Positions 9,112 to 18,483 are shown, numbered from the stretch's first letter. The stretch is DNA of 41,863 nucleotides from Fimousia sp045616445 (GCA_045616445.1 JAZLGR010000001.1:1-41863), one strand, 5' to 3'. Notes: generated from the sequence alone by a model not told the origin. Made by a program: numbers and translations.

Positions 9112-10473
9112 TTTTGGATTGATCTTCTTAGTCAGAATGTCGATGGTATTCTGTAAGTTCGGATTATTGATCAAATCTGCTTCAATCTTGGAACATCCGT
9201 GGATGACGGTGGAATGATCACGCTTTCCTAAGATGGCAGCAATCCCTTTTAAGGATTTGTCGGTATGCTTCTTACATAAATACATGGCAATCTGTCTTGG
9301 ATAAGCGATTTCCTGACTCTTTTTCTTGGACTGGATGTCTGCAAGGGTAATATCGAAGTGTTCACATACGATATCCACGATGAGTTCCGGTGTTACTTCG
9401 CGCTCTCCATCAGGAACAATCAGATCCTTCAATGCTTCCTGAGCAAGTTCTAAGTCCACTGGTTTTCTCTTTAATTTAGAGTAAACACAGATTTTGTTTA
9501 ATGCGCCTTCTAATTCTCGAATGTTGGACTTTACGTTGGTAGCAACATAGGACATGATATCGTTCTCAATAGTGATGCCATCTAATTCTGCACGTTTCTT
9601 AAGGATTGCCATACGTGTTTCATAATCAGGTGGCTGGATATCAGCAATTAAGCCCCATTCGAATCGGGAACGGAAGCGTTCATCTAAAATCTGCATATCT
9701 TTTGGCGGTTTATCAGAGGAAATGATGATCTGCTTGTGTTCTTCATATAAAGAGTTGAAGGTGTGGAAGAATTCTTCCTGTGTACTTTCTTTGCCAATGA
9801 TAAACTGGATATCGTCGATTAAGAGAACGTCGATATTTCTATATTTATTACGGAAGTCGTCTGTGTTGTTCTTTCGTACGCAGTCGATCAGTTCAATGGT
9901 GAACTTCTCACTGGTAACATAGAGGACTCTCATATTCGGTTTGTTCATAATAATGTAGTGGGCAATGGAATGCATAAGATGTGTCTTACCAAGTCCTGCA
10001 CCACCATATAAAAACAATGGGTTGTAGGCTTCGCCTGGTGCTTCCGCAACAGCAATACTAGCAGCCTGTGCTAACTCATTGTTCTTGCCAATGACGAAGG
10101 TTTCGAATGTATATCGTTCATTTAAGTTTGTTAACATCTGCTTTTTCAGAGGATTCACCTGGTTTACGACAGGAGAAGCAGGAATATCCTTTTCAGGTTC
10201 TACTTCATTGGATAAAATGATATCGATGTCATATAAAATGCCGGTGATATCATTGATTGCTGTCTGGATGGAATAATCATAAAAGCGATGTTTGATAAAT
10301 TCGATTCCTCGCTGTTTGAATTTTTCGTCTAATAAAAATGTGATTTTACCATCGGAAACCTTATAAACTTCAAGTGGGCGAATCCAGGTATTGGCCGCAG
10401 CTTCTGTGATATCATAGTTTTTTATTAATTGTGCGATTACCTGATTCCAAATCGCTCTAATCTGTTCTTCCAT
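9109..10473 (-). CDS. dnaA: chromosomal replication initiator DnaA
   Basis: DnaA binds DnaA boxes and opens the origin. Domain I begins EEQIRAIWNQVIAQL, the AAA+ domain has Walker A GGAGLGKTHLMHS and Walker B VLLIDDIQFI, and domain IV carries the DNA-binding signature KGIAAILGKRDHSTVIHG. With the start MEEQIRAIW the protein has 454 aa. An in-frame ATG at 10500 (9 residues more) has AAGGG 7 nt upstream and cannot be excluded; the AGAAAGGA before 10473 is 13 nt away. Homologs favour the shorter form. Confidence 0.97.
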   Translation of the reverse strand: MEEQIRAIWNQVIAQLIKNYDITEAAANTWIRPLEVYKVSDGKITFLLDEKFKQRGIEFIKHRFYDYSIQTAINDITGILYDIDIILSNEVEPEKDIPASPVVNQVNPLKKQMLTNLNERYTFETFVIGKNNELAQAASIAVAEAPGEAYNPLFLYGGAGLGKTHLMHSIAHYIIMNKPNMRVLYVTSEKFTIELIDCVRKNNTDDFRNKYRNIDVLLIDDIQFIIGKESTQEEFFHTFNSLYEEHKQIIISSDKPPKDMQILDERFRSRFEWGLIADIQPPDYETRMAILKKRAELDGITIENDIMSYVATNVKSNIRELEGALNKICVYSKLKRKPVDLELAQEALKDLIVPDGEREVTPELIVDIVCEHFDITLADIQSKKKSQEIAYPRQIAMYLCKKHTDKSLKGIAAILGKRDHSTVIHGCSKIEADLINNPNLQNTIDILTKKINPK

Positions 10474-10514
10474 AAAATCAAGTCTGTCCTTTCTACACAT
10501 AGTTATACCCTTAT

Positions 10515-10543
10515 ATATTATCGTAAATAATAATACATTTCAA
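10515..10543 (-). promoter_or_regulatory. dnaA promoter
   Basis: On the minus strand, TTGAAA (10543-10538), a 17-bp spacer and TAATAT (10520-10515) stand directly before dnaA. DnaA boxes begin 20 bp upstream, which would allow autoregulation by DnaA. Confidence 0.6.
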
Positions 10544-10559
10544 GGGTAGTTGTACATGT

Positions 10560-10810
10560 TAATGTGGATAGATTGCCGTGGATGAAGAAAATGTGGATAA
10601 TGTTGATAACTCTGTGTATAACATACCCCTATATAATAAGAAGAAACTCGTTCAAAAGGAATCATATGTGGATAATTATTATCCCAAAATCCACATAAAA
10701 CAGGATGGCTTATATACAACAAAAGTCGGTATTCAGGATAAAAAAAACACAGTATATTCCACAGTTTTCCACACATTACCCACAAATTGTGGATAAGTAT
10801 ATGGATAAAC
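10560..10810. other. oriC: oriC, dnaA-rpmH side: dense DnaA-box cluster
   Basis: About nine DnaA-box-like sites lie in 235 bp. TGTGGATAA or a close variant occurs at 10563, 10592, 10613 (TGTGTATAA), 10667 and 10787. In the other orientation there are AAATCCACA at 10687, TATTCCACA at 10754, TTTTCCACA at 10764 and TTACCCACA at 10775. Open reading frames that cross this stretch on either strand are chance products. The remaining 10811-10891 holds nothing else recognisable. Confidence 0.85.
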
Positions 10811-10891
10811 ACAAAATATATGGTGCATGGATGTGAATTGGGAATCAGTCCAAAAACCCAGTGTTTAAGCCAAAAATCTGAAAAAAATTCC

Positions 10892-10920
10892 TTGACGTAT
10901 AGACTTTTACTATTTATAAT
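10892..10920 (+). promoter_or_regulatory. rpmH promoter
   Basis: TTGACG (10892-10897), a 17-bp spacer and TATAAT (10915-10920) make a strong housekeeping promoter 66 bp before rpmH. AAGGAGG precedes the start codon. Confidence 0.75.
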
Positions 10921-10986
10921 AGAAACGGTGTTTTGTGACATTAAAAAGGATTAATGAATTTAAAATATTAAGGAGGTGCCTGAATT

Positions 10987-11121
10987 ATGAAAATGACATT
11001 TCAGCCAAAAAAGAGACAGAGATCTAAAGTTCATGGTTTTAGAAAAAGAATGAGCACTGCTAACGGTAGAAAAGTATTAGCAAGAAGAAGAGCTAAAGGA
11101 AGAAATAAATTATCAGCATAA
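10987..11121 (+). CDS. rpmH: 50S ribosomal protein L34
   Basis: This 44-aa very basic protein begins MKMTFQPKKRQRSKVHGFRK and ends in the RKVLARRRAKGRNKLSA pattern of L34. An SD (AAGGAGG) stands about 10 nt upstream. It opens the rightward rpmH-rnpA-yidD-yidC-jag cluster that faces dnaA across the origin in nearly all bacteria. A hairpin right after its stop separates it from rnpA. Confidence 0.97.
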   Translation: MKMTFQPKKRQRSKVHGFRKRMSTANGRKVLARRRAKGRNKLSA

Positions 11122-11124
11122 GTT

Positions 11125-11152
11125 AGAGGTCACATCTTATGTGGCCTTTTTC
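11125..11152 (+). terminator. attenuating terminator between rpmH and rnpA
   Basis: A 9-bp stem (AGGTCACAT with ATGTGGCCT, one T-G pair, loop CTT, 11127-11147) is followed by TTTTT. It lies between rpmH and rnpA and could set the much higher expression needed for L34 over RNase P protein. Confidence 0.75.
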
Positions 11153-11223
11153 TGACTTTACCAAATTTATTTTCAATTTCTACATGGAGCATGTGTTTCT
11201 TCTACTTATGGAAGGTAAGACAG

Positions 11224-11562
11224 ATGAAACAATATGAATCTTTGAAAAAATCAGGAGATTTTTCTCTGGTCTATAAACAGGGCAAGTCTAAAGGAAACAA
11301 ACAGCTTGTCATGTATATCAGGAAGAATGAACTGGGGAAAAACCGATTAGGAATATCAGTTAGTAAAAAAGTTGGCAATAGCGTGGTTAGACATAGATTG
11401 ACACGAGTGATTCGTGAAGTATATCGCCTGAACTGCCAGGAATTAGAGCAGAATTACGACATTATTGTTATTGCCAGAAATGGAGCCCGGGAAATGGGCT
11501 ATGAAGAATTGAAAAATTCATTCTTTCATTTAGCTGGACTCCACAGAATAGTAAAGAAGTGA
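11224..11562 (+). CDS. rnpA: ribonuclease P protein component
   Basis: This is the basic protein partner of the RNase P ribozyme, which matures tRNA 5' ends. The 112-aa form starts MKQYESLKKSGDFSLVYKQGKS and contains the RNR-type signature as KNRLGISVSKKVGNSVVRHRLTR (residues about 40-62). GGAAGG stands 8 nt before the ATG at 11224; the frame is open 11 codons further upstream, but those residues are not family-like. Confidence 0.95.
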   Translation: MKQYESLKKSGDFSLVYKQGKSKGNKQLVMYIRKNELGKNRLGISVSKKVGNSVVRHRLTRVIREVYRLNCQELEQNYDIIVIARNGAREMGYEELKNSFFHLAGLHRIVKK

Positions 11563-11567
11563 GAAAC

Positions 11568-11783
11568 ATGATAAAGAAGTTCATGATTACGTGTATACGT
11601 ATTTATCAGAAATATTTATCACCGCTTAAGGGTGTAGGGTGCTGTAAGTATAGCCCAACCTGTTCACAATACGCCATCGAGGCCATTACAAAATATGGTC
11701 CCATCAAAGGCGGCTTGCTTGCTGCCTGGAGAATCTTACGATGTAATCCTTTTTCCCAGGGTGGTTATGACCCGGTACCTTAG
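11568..11783 (+). CDS. yidD: membrane protein insertion efficiency factor YidD
   Basis: This short protein of the YidD family (71 aa from the ATG at 11568) has the hallmark residues YQKYLSPLKG, CCKYSPTCSQYA with its conserved cysteines, AWRILRCNPFSQGGYDPVP at the end, and an amphipathic N terminus that associates with the membrane. It is thought to assist YidC. A GTG at 11559 overlapping the rnpA stop could give 3 extra residues. It sits between rnpA and yidC as usual. Confidence 0.93.
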   Translation: MIKKFMITCIRIYQKYLSPLKGVGCCKYSPTCSQYAIEAITKYGPIKGGLLAAWRILRCNPFSQGGYDPVP

Positions 11784-11808
11784 CTTGTTAGAAGAAAGGT
11801 AAACGTTT

Positions 11809-13032
11809 ATGTTATTAGCAACAGGTGGTATTCTCGGACCGATTGCAAAAGTGTTAGGCTTAATTATTGAAGCTGTTTATAACTTCTTATGTGCAGTTGG
11901 CATTCAGAATATCGGAATCAGTATTATCTTATTTACTCTTATTACCAAAATTATTCTGTTCCCATTATCCATCGGCCAGCAGCGTAACGCTAAGATCAAT
12001 CAGATCATGCAGCCGGAAATTAACAAAATTCAGAAGAAGTATCGTAATAGAAGAGATCAGGAATCTATGATCAAGCAGAACAGAGAAACACAGGCTGTTT
12101 ATGCAAAATATGGATTCTCTCCAACAGGTGGATGTCTTCCATTATTAGTACAGATGCCTATTTTATTTGCATTATATCGTGTAGTTATGGATATCCCATC
12201 CTACATTCCGAATGTATATAAGGCATATTTACCAGTAGCAAAGGCAGTTATGGGCGAAAGCGGTTACGTAAAAGCCTTAACTTCCGTAGCAAAGACAGTA
12301 AAATTAACATCCCGTTACTCTTTGGATGCAAAACCAACAGTTGATCAGGTAGTATCTTATCTTTCCCATATGCCAAATGAAGCATGGGATTTGATCGCTA
12401 AGAAATTACCAGGTGCAGCTGATATCGTTGCAGCAAACTCTGATAAGTTAATTCATATGAATGACTTCTTTGCTGGAATCAATATCACACAGGCGCCAGG
12501 ATTTAAATTATCTGTTTGTTTACTCATCCCTATTATTGCTGCAGGCTCTCAGTTCTTATCCACAAGAATTTCCATGAGCTCTCAGCCACAGGTAGAAGGT
12601 GCAGAGTCTATGAATACTATGATGATGACAATGCCTTTAGTATCCTTCTTCATGTGTGTAACATTACCAGTTGCCATTGGTATTTACTGGTCTGCTTCTT
12701 CTTTATTCCAGTTAATCCAGCAGGTATTATTAAATGCATATTATGATCATACCGATATGGATAAAGTAATCGAAAAACAGCGTGAAAAGATGGCTAAGAA
12801 AAAAGCCAAAAAAGGTGACAAACCTTCCTTCATGGAACGTATGATGGATCCTGAAGCAGCAGCAAACATGAATGGTGCTCAGCCAGGAGGAAATAAAAAC
12901 GCAAAAGTTGGTAACGCTGCAAAAATCGATACAAAGAGCTTAAATAATACAAAATCTGGTAAAAAGGGCGGATCCATTGCTTCCAAAGCAAATATCATGA
13001 AAAATTTGGAAGATAAACAGGGAGGCAAATAA
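11809..13032 (+). CDS. yidC: membrane protein insertase YidC/Oxa1 family
   Basis: This 407-aa polytopic protein inserts proteins into the cytoplasmic membrane. Several hydrophobic segments are visible: residues about 1-32, 35-52, a third containing GGCLPLLVQMPILFALYRVV, and two more after the extracellular loop (FKLSVCLLIPIIAAG and MPLVSFFMCVTLPVAIGIYW). The conserved hydrophilic-groove region is present (KIILFPLS, QRNAKINQIMQPEINKIQKKY). The C-terminal tail of about 75 residues is strongly basic, as expected for ribosome contact. The AT of its stop overlaps the jag start (TAATG). Confidence 0.96.
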   Translation: MLLATGGILGPIAKVLGLIIEAVYNFLCAVGIQNIGISIILFTLITKIILFPLSIGQQRNAKINQIMQPEINKIQKKYRNRRDQESMIKQNRETQAVYAKYGFSPTGGCLPLLVQMPILFALYRVVMDIPSYIPNVYKAYLPVAKAVMGESGYVKALTSVAKTVKLTSRYSLDAKPTVDQVVSYLSHMPNEAWDLIAKKLPGAADIVAANSDKLIHMNDFFAGINITQAPGFKLSVCLLIPIIAAGSQFLSTRISMSSQPQVEGAESMNTMMMTMPLVSFFMCVTLPVAIGIYWSASSLFQLIQQVLLNAYYDHTDMDKVIEKQREKMAKKKAKKGDKPSFMERMMDPEAAANMNGAQPGGNKNAKVGNAAKIDTKSLNNTKSGKKGGSIASKANIMKNLEDKQGGK

Positions 13033-13661
13033 TGGTAGAAAAGCTTAGATTTGAAGGCAAAACTGCAGAAACTGCTGTTATGAATGCAGCAATGGAACTT
13101 GGAATTCCTAGCAGTGATCTTCAGTATGAAATTATAGATGAAGGGAACAAAGGATTTTTAGGTCTCTTCAATGTAAAACCAGCTGTCATCGAAGTTACTT
13201 TAAAAGAATCTCTGCTCGATATGACCAATGATTACTTAAAAGAATTATTCGATGCAATGGGTGTTGAAACAACAATTGATATCAAATATGATGAAGAAAA
13301 ACATTTCATGGATATCGAATTATCCGGTAAGGATATGGGTATCCTGATTGGTAAGAGAGGTCAGACTCTTGATTCCCTTCAGTATTTGATCAGCTTATTC
13401 GTTAATAAGAACAGTGATAATTATGTAAAAGTTCAGTTAGATACAGAAAATTACCGCGAAAGACGTAAGAAAACATTAGAAAATCTTGCAAAGAATATCG
13501 CTTATAAGGTAAAACGTATTAGACGTCCAGTATCTTTAGAACCTATGAATCCATACGAAAGAAGAATTATCCATTCTGCATTACAGAATGATCGTTACGT
13601 ATGTACAAAGAGTGAAGGCGAAGATCCTTACAGAAAAGTAGTTATTATGCTGAAAAAGTAA
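13032..13661 (+). CDS. jag: RNA-binding protein Jag/KhpB (SpoIIIJ-associated)
   Basis: This 209-aa protein shows the three domains of the family: an N-terminal Jag-N domain (residues about 1-52), a KH domain with GKRGQTLDSLQYL (about 110-122), and an R3H domain with ERRIIHSALQNDRYVCTKSEG near the end. KhpB proteins bind RNA, often with KhpA, and influence cell division and envelope synthesis. Translation is coupled to yidC through the TAATG overlap. Confidence 0.95.
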   Translation: MVEKLRFEGKTAETAVMNAAMELGIPSSDLQYEIIDEGNKGFLGLFNVKPAVIEVTLKESLLDMTNDYLKELFDAMGVETTIDIKYDEEKHFMDIELSGKDMGILIGKRGQTLDSLQYLISLFVNKNSDNYVKVQLDTENYRERRKKTLENLAKNIAYKVKRIRRPVSLEPMNPYERRIIHSALQNDRYVCTKSEGEDPYRKVVIMLKK

Positions 13662-13666
13662 TTCAG

Positions 13667-13698
13667 AGGGGTTGCCTTGTTAGGCAACCCTTTTCTTA
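13667..13698 (+). terminator. terminator after jag
   Basis: GGGTTGCC (13669-13676) pairs with GGCAACCC (13683-13690) around a 6-nt loop and is followed by TTTTCTTATTTTTT. It closes the rpmH-jag cluster. Confidence 0.85.
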
Positions 13699-13763
13699 TT
13701 TTTTCGCATGATTGCAGTATTTAAATACATTTTGAATGAATATTAATCAGAAAGGAGTATTCC

Positions 13764-15146
13764 ATGTATCAGAATCATACAATTGCAGCAATTTCTACCG
13801 CAATGGCAGATGGTGGGATTGGTATTATCAGAATCAGCGGCGACGATGCATTTGCAATCAGGGATCAGGTATTTCGTCCGGCCGGAGATAAGAATATGGA
13901 ACAGGTTGCATCCTACTCTGCACACTATGGATTTATATATGATGGAGAACGAAAAATTGATGAATGTATCTGTCTGGTCATGAAAGCTCCACACACTTAT
14001 ACTGCAGAGGACGTGGTGGAATTACAGTGTCACGGCGGTGTTGCAGTGACAAAAAAGGTTTTGGAAACCGTGATCAAGGCAGGGGCAAGACCTGCTGAGC
14101 CAGGTGAATTTACAAAAAGAGCCTTCTTAAATGGAAGAATCGACCTTTCCCAGGCAGAAGCGGTTATGGATGTGATTCATTCCAAGAATGAATTCGCATT
14201 GGAAAGCTCCATGAAACAGTTATCAGGAGCGTTGAGAAAGAAAATTGATGAAATTAGAGAGAAGATTCTATATCATCTCGCAGAAATTGAATCGGCGTTG
14301 GATGACCCGGAACATATGGATCTGGGGGAAAGCTATGGAGAAGAACGACTTCTTCTTACCGTCAATGACGTAAGAGAAGATATTCACAAATTATTATCCA
14401 CTGCCGATAATGGAAAAATCTTAAAAGAAGGAATCAAGACTGTCATTATTGGAAAGCCAAACGCAGGCAAATCCTCCCTTCTTAATATTTTAGTTGGGGA
14501 AGATAGAGCAATTGTTACTGATATTGCTGGAACAACAAGGGATACATTAGAAGAATCCATCAATATTCAGGGAATTCCACTTAATATTATCGATACAGCA
14601 GGCATCCGTGATACAGAGGATGTCATTGAAAAAATTGGTGTGGATAAAGCGAAAAAGAGCATGGAATCCGCGGATTTGGTTCTTTATGTTGTGGATATCT
14701 CAAGAGAATTAGATTATAATGACAGTATTATTATAGATATGATCAAGAATAAGAAGGCAATCGTCCTTCTGAATAAGTCTGATTTGGAAAAGAAAGTGGA
14801 TATACAGGAGCTTTCTGAACATTTAGACAAAACCATCATTGAAATTTCAGCCAAAACCCAGGAGGGGATTCTGGAATTTTATGATGCATTAAAGGATATG
14901 TTCTTCCATGGAGAACTATCTTTTAACGATGAAATATACATTACAAATATGAGACATAAAACAGCATTGATGAATGCTTATAAAAGCTTAAACCAGGTAG
15001 AAGAAAGTATTATGATGGGTATGCCAGAAGACTTCTATTCCATTGATCTGATGGCAGCTTATGAGCAGCTTGGTTATATCATCGGTGCATCCCTTGGAGA
15101 AGATCTGGTGAATAAAATATTCGCTGAATTCTGTATGGGTAAATAG
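13764..15146 (+). CDS. mnmE: tRNA modification GTPase MnmE (TrmE)
   Basis: MnmE works with MnmG to add the carboxymethylaminomethyl group to U34 of certain tRNAs. In 460 aa there is the N-terminal folate-binding domain, a helical domain and an inserted G domain with GKPNAGKSS (about 227), DIAGTTRDT, DTAGIRDT and NKSD. The C terminus is FCMGK, with the conserved functional Cys of the usual FCIGK. AAAGGAG precedes the start. Confidence 0.97.
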   Translation: MYQNHTIAAISTAMADGGIGIIRISGDDAFAIRDQVFRPAGDKNMEQVASYSAHYGFIYDGERKIDECICLVMKAPHTYTAEDVVELQCHGGVAVTKKVLETVIKAGARPAEPGEFTKRAFLNGRIDLSQAEAVMDVIHSKNEFALESSMKQLSGALRKKIDEIREKILYHLAEIESALDDPEHMDLGESYGEERLLLTVNDVREDIHKLLSTADNGKILKEGIKTVIIGKPNAGKSSLLNILVGEDRAIVTDIAGTTRDTLEESINIQGIPLNIIDTAGIRDTEDVIEKIGVDKAKKSMESADLVLYVVDISRELDYNDSIIIDMIKNKKAIVLLNKSDLEKKVDIQELSEHLDKTIIEISAKTQEGILEFYDALKDMFFHGELSFNDEIYITNMRHKTALMNAYKSLNQVEESIMMGMPEDFYSIDLMAAYEQLGYIIGASLGEDLVNKIFAEFCMGK

Positions 15147-15164
15147 ATTAAGGAGAATCAGAGC

Positions 15165-17045
15165 ATGGCATTTTTAGAAGAAAATTATGATATTGTGGTC
15201 GTTGGTGCAGGACATGCAGGATGTGAAGCGGCTCTTGCCTGTGCAAGAATGGGATTTGAAACAATCTGTTTTACCGTTAGTATGGACAGCGTGGCATTGA
15301 TGCCTTGTAATCCCAATGTCGGTGGAAGCTCCAAAGGACATTTAGTAAAAGAATTAGACGCACTTGGCGGTGAGATGGGTAAGAATATTGACAAAACCTA
15401 TATCCAGTCCAAGATGTTGAATAAATCTAAAGGACCTGCGGTCCATTCTTTAAGAGCGCAGGCAGATAAATCAGAATACTCCCGTCATATGCGTATGATT
15501 ATGGAGGCGCAGGAACATTTGACTCTTCGTCAGGCAGAAGTAACTGAACTGCTAGCTGAGGAGGGTAAGATCACCGGAGTAAAGACATTCTCCGGGGCAA
15601 CTTACTATGCGAAGGCGGTTGTTCTTGCAACAGGAACCTATCTTCGTGCAAGATGCATCTATGGAGATGTGAGCAATGCGACAGGACCGAACGGCCTGCA
15701 GGCAGCCAATCATCTGACAGATTCATTGAAGAATCTTGGAATTGAGATGTATCGTTTTAAGACAGGAACACCTGCGCGAATTGATAAGAATTCCATTAAT
15801 TTTGATGTGATGGTAGAACAGTTTGGCGATGATAAGATCGTTCCGTTCTCCTTTACCAATAAAGAAGAGGATATAAGAAGAAACCAGATTTCCTGCTGGC
15901 TCACTTATACCAATGAAGAAACACATAAGATCATCAAGGAGAATCTGCACAGATCTCCGTTATTTTCCGGTGCCATCGAGGGAACTGGTCCAAGATACTG
16001 CCCATCCATTGAGGATAAGGTGGTGAAATTCGCGGACAGAAACCGTCATCAGGTATTTATTGAACCGGAGGGAGAATATACCAATGAAATGTACATTGGG
16101 GGCATGAGTTCTTCTCTTCCTGAGGATGTACAGTATGCCATGTATCGTTCTGTGAAAGGACTTGAGAATGCTGTCATTGTCCGTAATGCTTATGCAATCG
16201 AATATGACTGTATCAATCCAATGCAGCTGAAATCCTCCCTGGAATTTAAAGCAGTGGAAGGATTATTCTCCGGTGGACAGTTTAATGGATCCTCTGGATA
16301 TGAAGAAGCTGCCTGTCAGGGACTGATTGCAGGTATCAATGCTTGTAGAAAATTACAGGGGAAGGAACCGGTTATTTTAAAACGTTCTGAAGCCTATATT
16401 GGTGTGTTAATTGATGATCTGGTAACAAAGGAAACCCATGAACCTTATCGTATGATGACATCGAGAGCTGAATATCGTCTCTTACTTCGTCAGGATAATG
16501 CAGATCTACGTTTGACACCGATTGGATATGAAGTGGGACTCATCGATGAAGCACGTTATCAGGGACTTTTATTAAAAGAACAGCAGATTGCTGCTGAAAT
16601 TGAGCGTGTGAAAGGTATTCACATTGGTGGAAGTGCGAAGGTTCAGGAATTATTAGAGGGTCTCGGCAGCACATCCTTAAAGACAGCGGTGACTTTGGAA
16701 GAACTGATTCGCCGTCCAGAGCTTTGTTATGAGGATCTTGCTCCAATTGATGAAAATCGTGTGAAATTACCAGCAGATGTCATTGAACAGGTGAATATCA
16801 ATATCAAATATGATGGATATATCAGCCGTCAGATGAAGCAGGTAGAACACTTTAAAAAATTAGAAAATAAACGTATTCCAGAAGATATTGATTATACGAT
16901 CATTAAGAATTTAAGAACAGAAGCAGTACAGAAGCTTAGTCAGGTTCGTCCACATTCCATCGGACAGGCATCCCGTATTTCCGGGGTATCTCCATCCGAT
17001 GTCAACGTATTACTGATTTATATTGAACAGTACAGGAGAAAATAA
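15165..17045 (+). CDS. mnmG: tRNA uridine-5-carboxymethylaminomethyl modification enzyme MnmG (GidA)
   Basis: This 626-aa flavoprotein is the partner of MnmE. The FAD-binding motif VVVGAGHAGCEAALACA is at residues 11-27, and the conserved CNPNVGGSSKGH follows near residue 48. C-terminal helical features are typical. It begins 18 bp after mnmE with TAAGGAG in front of the ATG, and its stop overlaps the rsmG start (TAATG). Confidence 0.98.
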   Translation: MAFLEENYDIVVVGAGHAGCEAALACARMGFETICFTVSMDSVALMPCNPNVGGSSKGHLVKELDALGGEMGKNIDKTYIQSKMLNKSKGPAVHSLRAQADKSEYSRHMRMIMEAQEHLTLRQAEVTELLAEEGKITGVKTFSGATYYAKAVVLATGTYLRARCIYGDVSNATGPNGLQAANHLTDSLKNLGIEMYRFKTGTPARIDKNSINFDVMVEQFGDDKIVPFSFTNKEEDIRRNQISCWLTYTNEETHKIIKENLHRSPLFSGAIEGTGPRYCPSIEDKVVKFADRNRHQVFIEPEGEYTNEMYIGGMSSSLPEDVQYAMYRSVKGLENAVIVRNAYAIEYDCINPMQLKSSLEFKAVEGLFSGGQFNGSSGYEEAACQGLIAGINACRKLQGKEPVILKRSEAYIGVLIDDLVTKETHEPYRMMTSRAEYRLLLRQDNADLRLTPIGYEVGLIDEARYQGLLLKEQQIAAEIERVKGIHIGGSAKVQELLEGLGSTSLKTAVTLEELIRRPELCYEDLAPIDENRVKLPADVIEQVNINIKYDGYISRQMKQVEHFKKLENKRIPEDIDYTIIKNLRTEAVQKLSQVRPHSIGQASRISGVSPSDVNVLLIYIEQYRRK

Positions 17046-17755
17046 TGGATAAATTAAAAGAAAAAGCCCTAAGTATTGGGATTACATTAGATGATCATCA
17101 GTGTAGTCAGTTTGATCAGTATTTTCATCATCTTGTTGAGAAGAATAAAGTTATGAATCTCACTGGAATTACGGAAAAAGATGAAGTAATCGATAAACAT
17201 TTCATCGACAGTATCATGTTAAATCAAGCCATTGATTTAGAGGGTGATCTGTCTCTTCTTGATATGGGAACTGGTGCTGGTTTTCCGGGAGTTCCATTAA
17301 AAATTGCTTTTCCGAATCTTTCTGTTACTTTGATGGATTCATTGAAAAAGAGAATCTTATTTCTCGATGAAGTGATTGAATTACTGGAACTGAGTGATAT
17401 TGAAACTATTCATGGAAGAGCAGAAGATTACGCAAAGAAAGGCAAATTAAGAGCGTGTTACGATTTAGTCGTATCCCGCGCCGTTGCAAATCTTGCTTCT
17501 TTATCAGAGTATTGTATTCCATATGTGAAAAAGGGTGGATATTTTGTATCCTATAAGTCAGGCAATGCCATGGAAGAGATTGAAGAAGCGAAAAAAGCGA
17601 TTACAACACTGGGGGGAAAGATTGAAGAAATCAAACATATCTCAATTCCTGGTACTGACATTGAACGTACCTTTGTTGTAATCCGCAAATGTTTAGATAC
17701 ACCGAACAAATATCCACGAAAAGCAGGACAGCCAACGAAGAACCCAATTCGATAG
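17045..17755 (+). CDS. rsmG: 16S rRNA (guanine-N7) methyltransferase RsmG (GidB)
   Basis: This class I SAM-dependent methyltransferase modifies G527 (E. coli numbering) of 16S rRNA. The SAM motif DMGTGAGFPGVPLKIAFP is near residue 75 and the VVSRAVANL motif near residue 138. Length (236 aa) is normal. Start and mnmG stop overlap. Confidence 0.97.
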   Translation: MDKLKEKALSIGITLDDHQCSQFDQYFHHLVEKNKVMNLTGITEKDEVIDKHFIDSIMLNQAIDLEGDLSLLDMGTGAGFPGVPLKIAFPNLSVTLMDSLKKRILFLDEVIELLELSDIETIHGRAEDYAKKGKLRACYDLVVSRAVANLASLSEYCIPYVKKGGYFVSYKSGNAMEEIEEAKKAITTLGGKIEEIKHISIPGTDIERTFVVIRKCLDTPNKYPRKAGQPTKNPIR

Positions 17756-17763
17756 GTGATAAG

Positions 17764-18483
17764 ATGAATGAAGAATTATACGAATATTTGTCAGATGAAT
17801 ATATGAAATGTGTCTCAATGGAGGATGAGCTGATTCAGAAGAAATATCAGCTGCAGTCAAAACAGAGAAAATACGAAGAAAACCTCTATTTTCACTCTGA
17901 AGACGAAGCCAAACGACAGCTTTTTTCTCCATTGATCATTAAAAATGAATTCTCACAGCGGGAAGTATCCCAGGAACAGTTTCAGCTCAGTGAGAATGGT
18001 CAGGCGTTAAATCAGTGTTTAAAGGATTTGAAGGAATTAGAAAAGAAAAAAGGAAAACTAAAGAACTTTATTCATGATCTGACACAGCAGTCTATGCAGT
18101 TTGATGAATTTCAGGAAAAGGAAGATGATCATGTATTATTCTTTCCTGCATTCTTTGAATTGCTTGATCATACTTCTTTGCAGTTTGCAGATGTCAATTT
18201 TGATTACAGCAAAGAAGAGCTTCATAGTAAATGTTTCCTTACTTTTGGATTTCTTACTACCTGGAAGAATCTGTTCGGATATGTGAAGGATGCATTGCTT
18301 CTTTCTGGCATTCGTGTTCGTATATTTAATGATAAGAATAAGCTTTTGATCACTATGCATTTTCAATCTAAAGTACCGATTGGTAAGAATGTGATCAAGA
18401 GAATTGAAGGTTTATTATCAAAAGAATATTATCTTCAGTCCTGGAGTAAGGATGGATTTGAAATACATATTGTGTTAAAATAG
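17764..18483 (+). CDS. uncharacterised protein with N-terminal coiled coil
   Basis: I do not recognise the family. The product has 239 aa from the ATG at 17764 (GGTGAT just upstream; the frame is open 25 codons further but that part lies inside rsmG). Residues about 10-120 are rich in E, K and Q with heptad-like spacing, then comes a mixed alpha/beta part of about 110 residues (VLFFPAFFELLDHTSLQ to FEIHIVLK). There is no signal peptide or membrane segment, so it is probably cytosolic. It follows rsmG by 8 bp in the same transcript. The last 60 residues, with alternating short strands, could be a small nucleic-acid or protein-binding fold, but that is a guess. Confidence 0.75.
   Translation: MNEELYEYLSDEYMKCVSMEDELIQKKYQLQSKQRKYEENLYFHSEDEAKRQLFSPLIIKNEFSQREVSQEQFQLSENGQALNQCLKDLKELEKKKGKLKNFIHDLTQQSMQFDEFQEKEDDHVLFFPAFFELLDHTSLQFADVNFDYSKEELHSKCFLTFGFLTTWKNLFGYVKDALLLSGIRVRIFNDKNKLLITMHFQSKVPIGKNVIKRIEGLLSKEYYLQSWSKDGFEIHIVLK

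Noticed and set aside
10540..10941. Minus-strand 133-codon and plus-strand 72-codon open frames upstream of dnaA
   Set aside because: They cover the DnaA-box cluster, and their protein sequences show no family features. The region is the origin.
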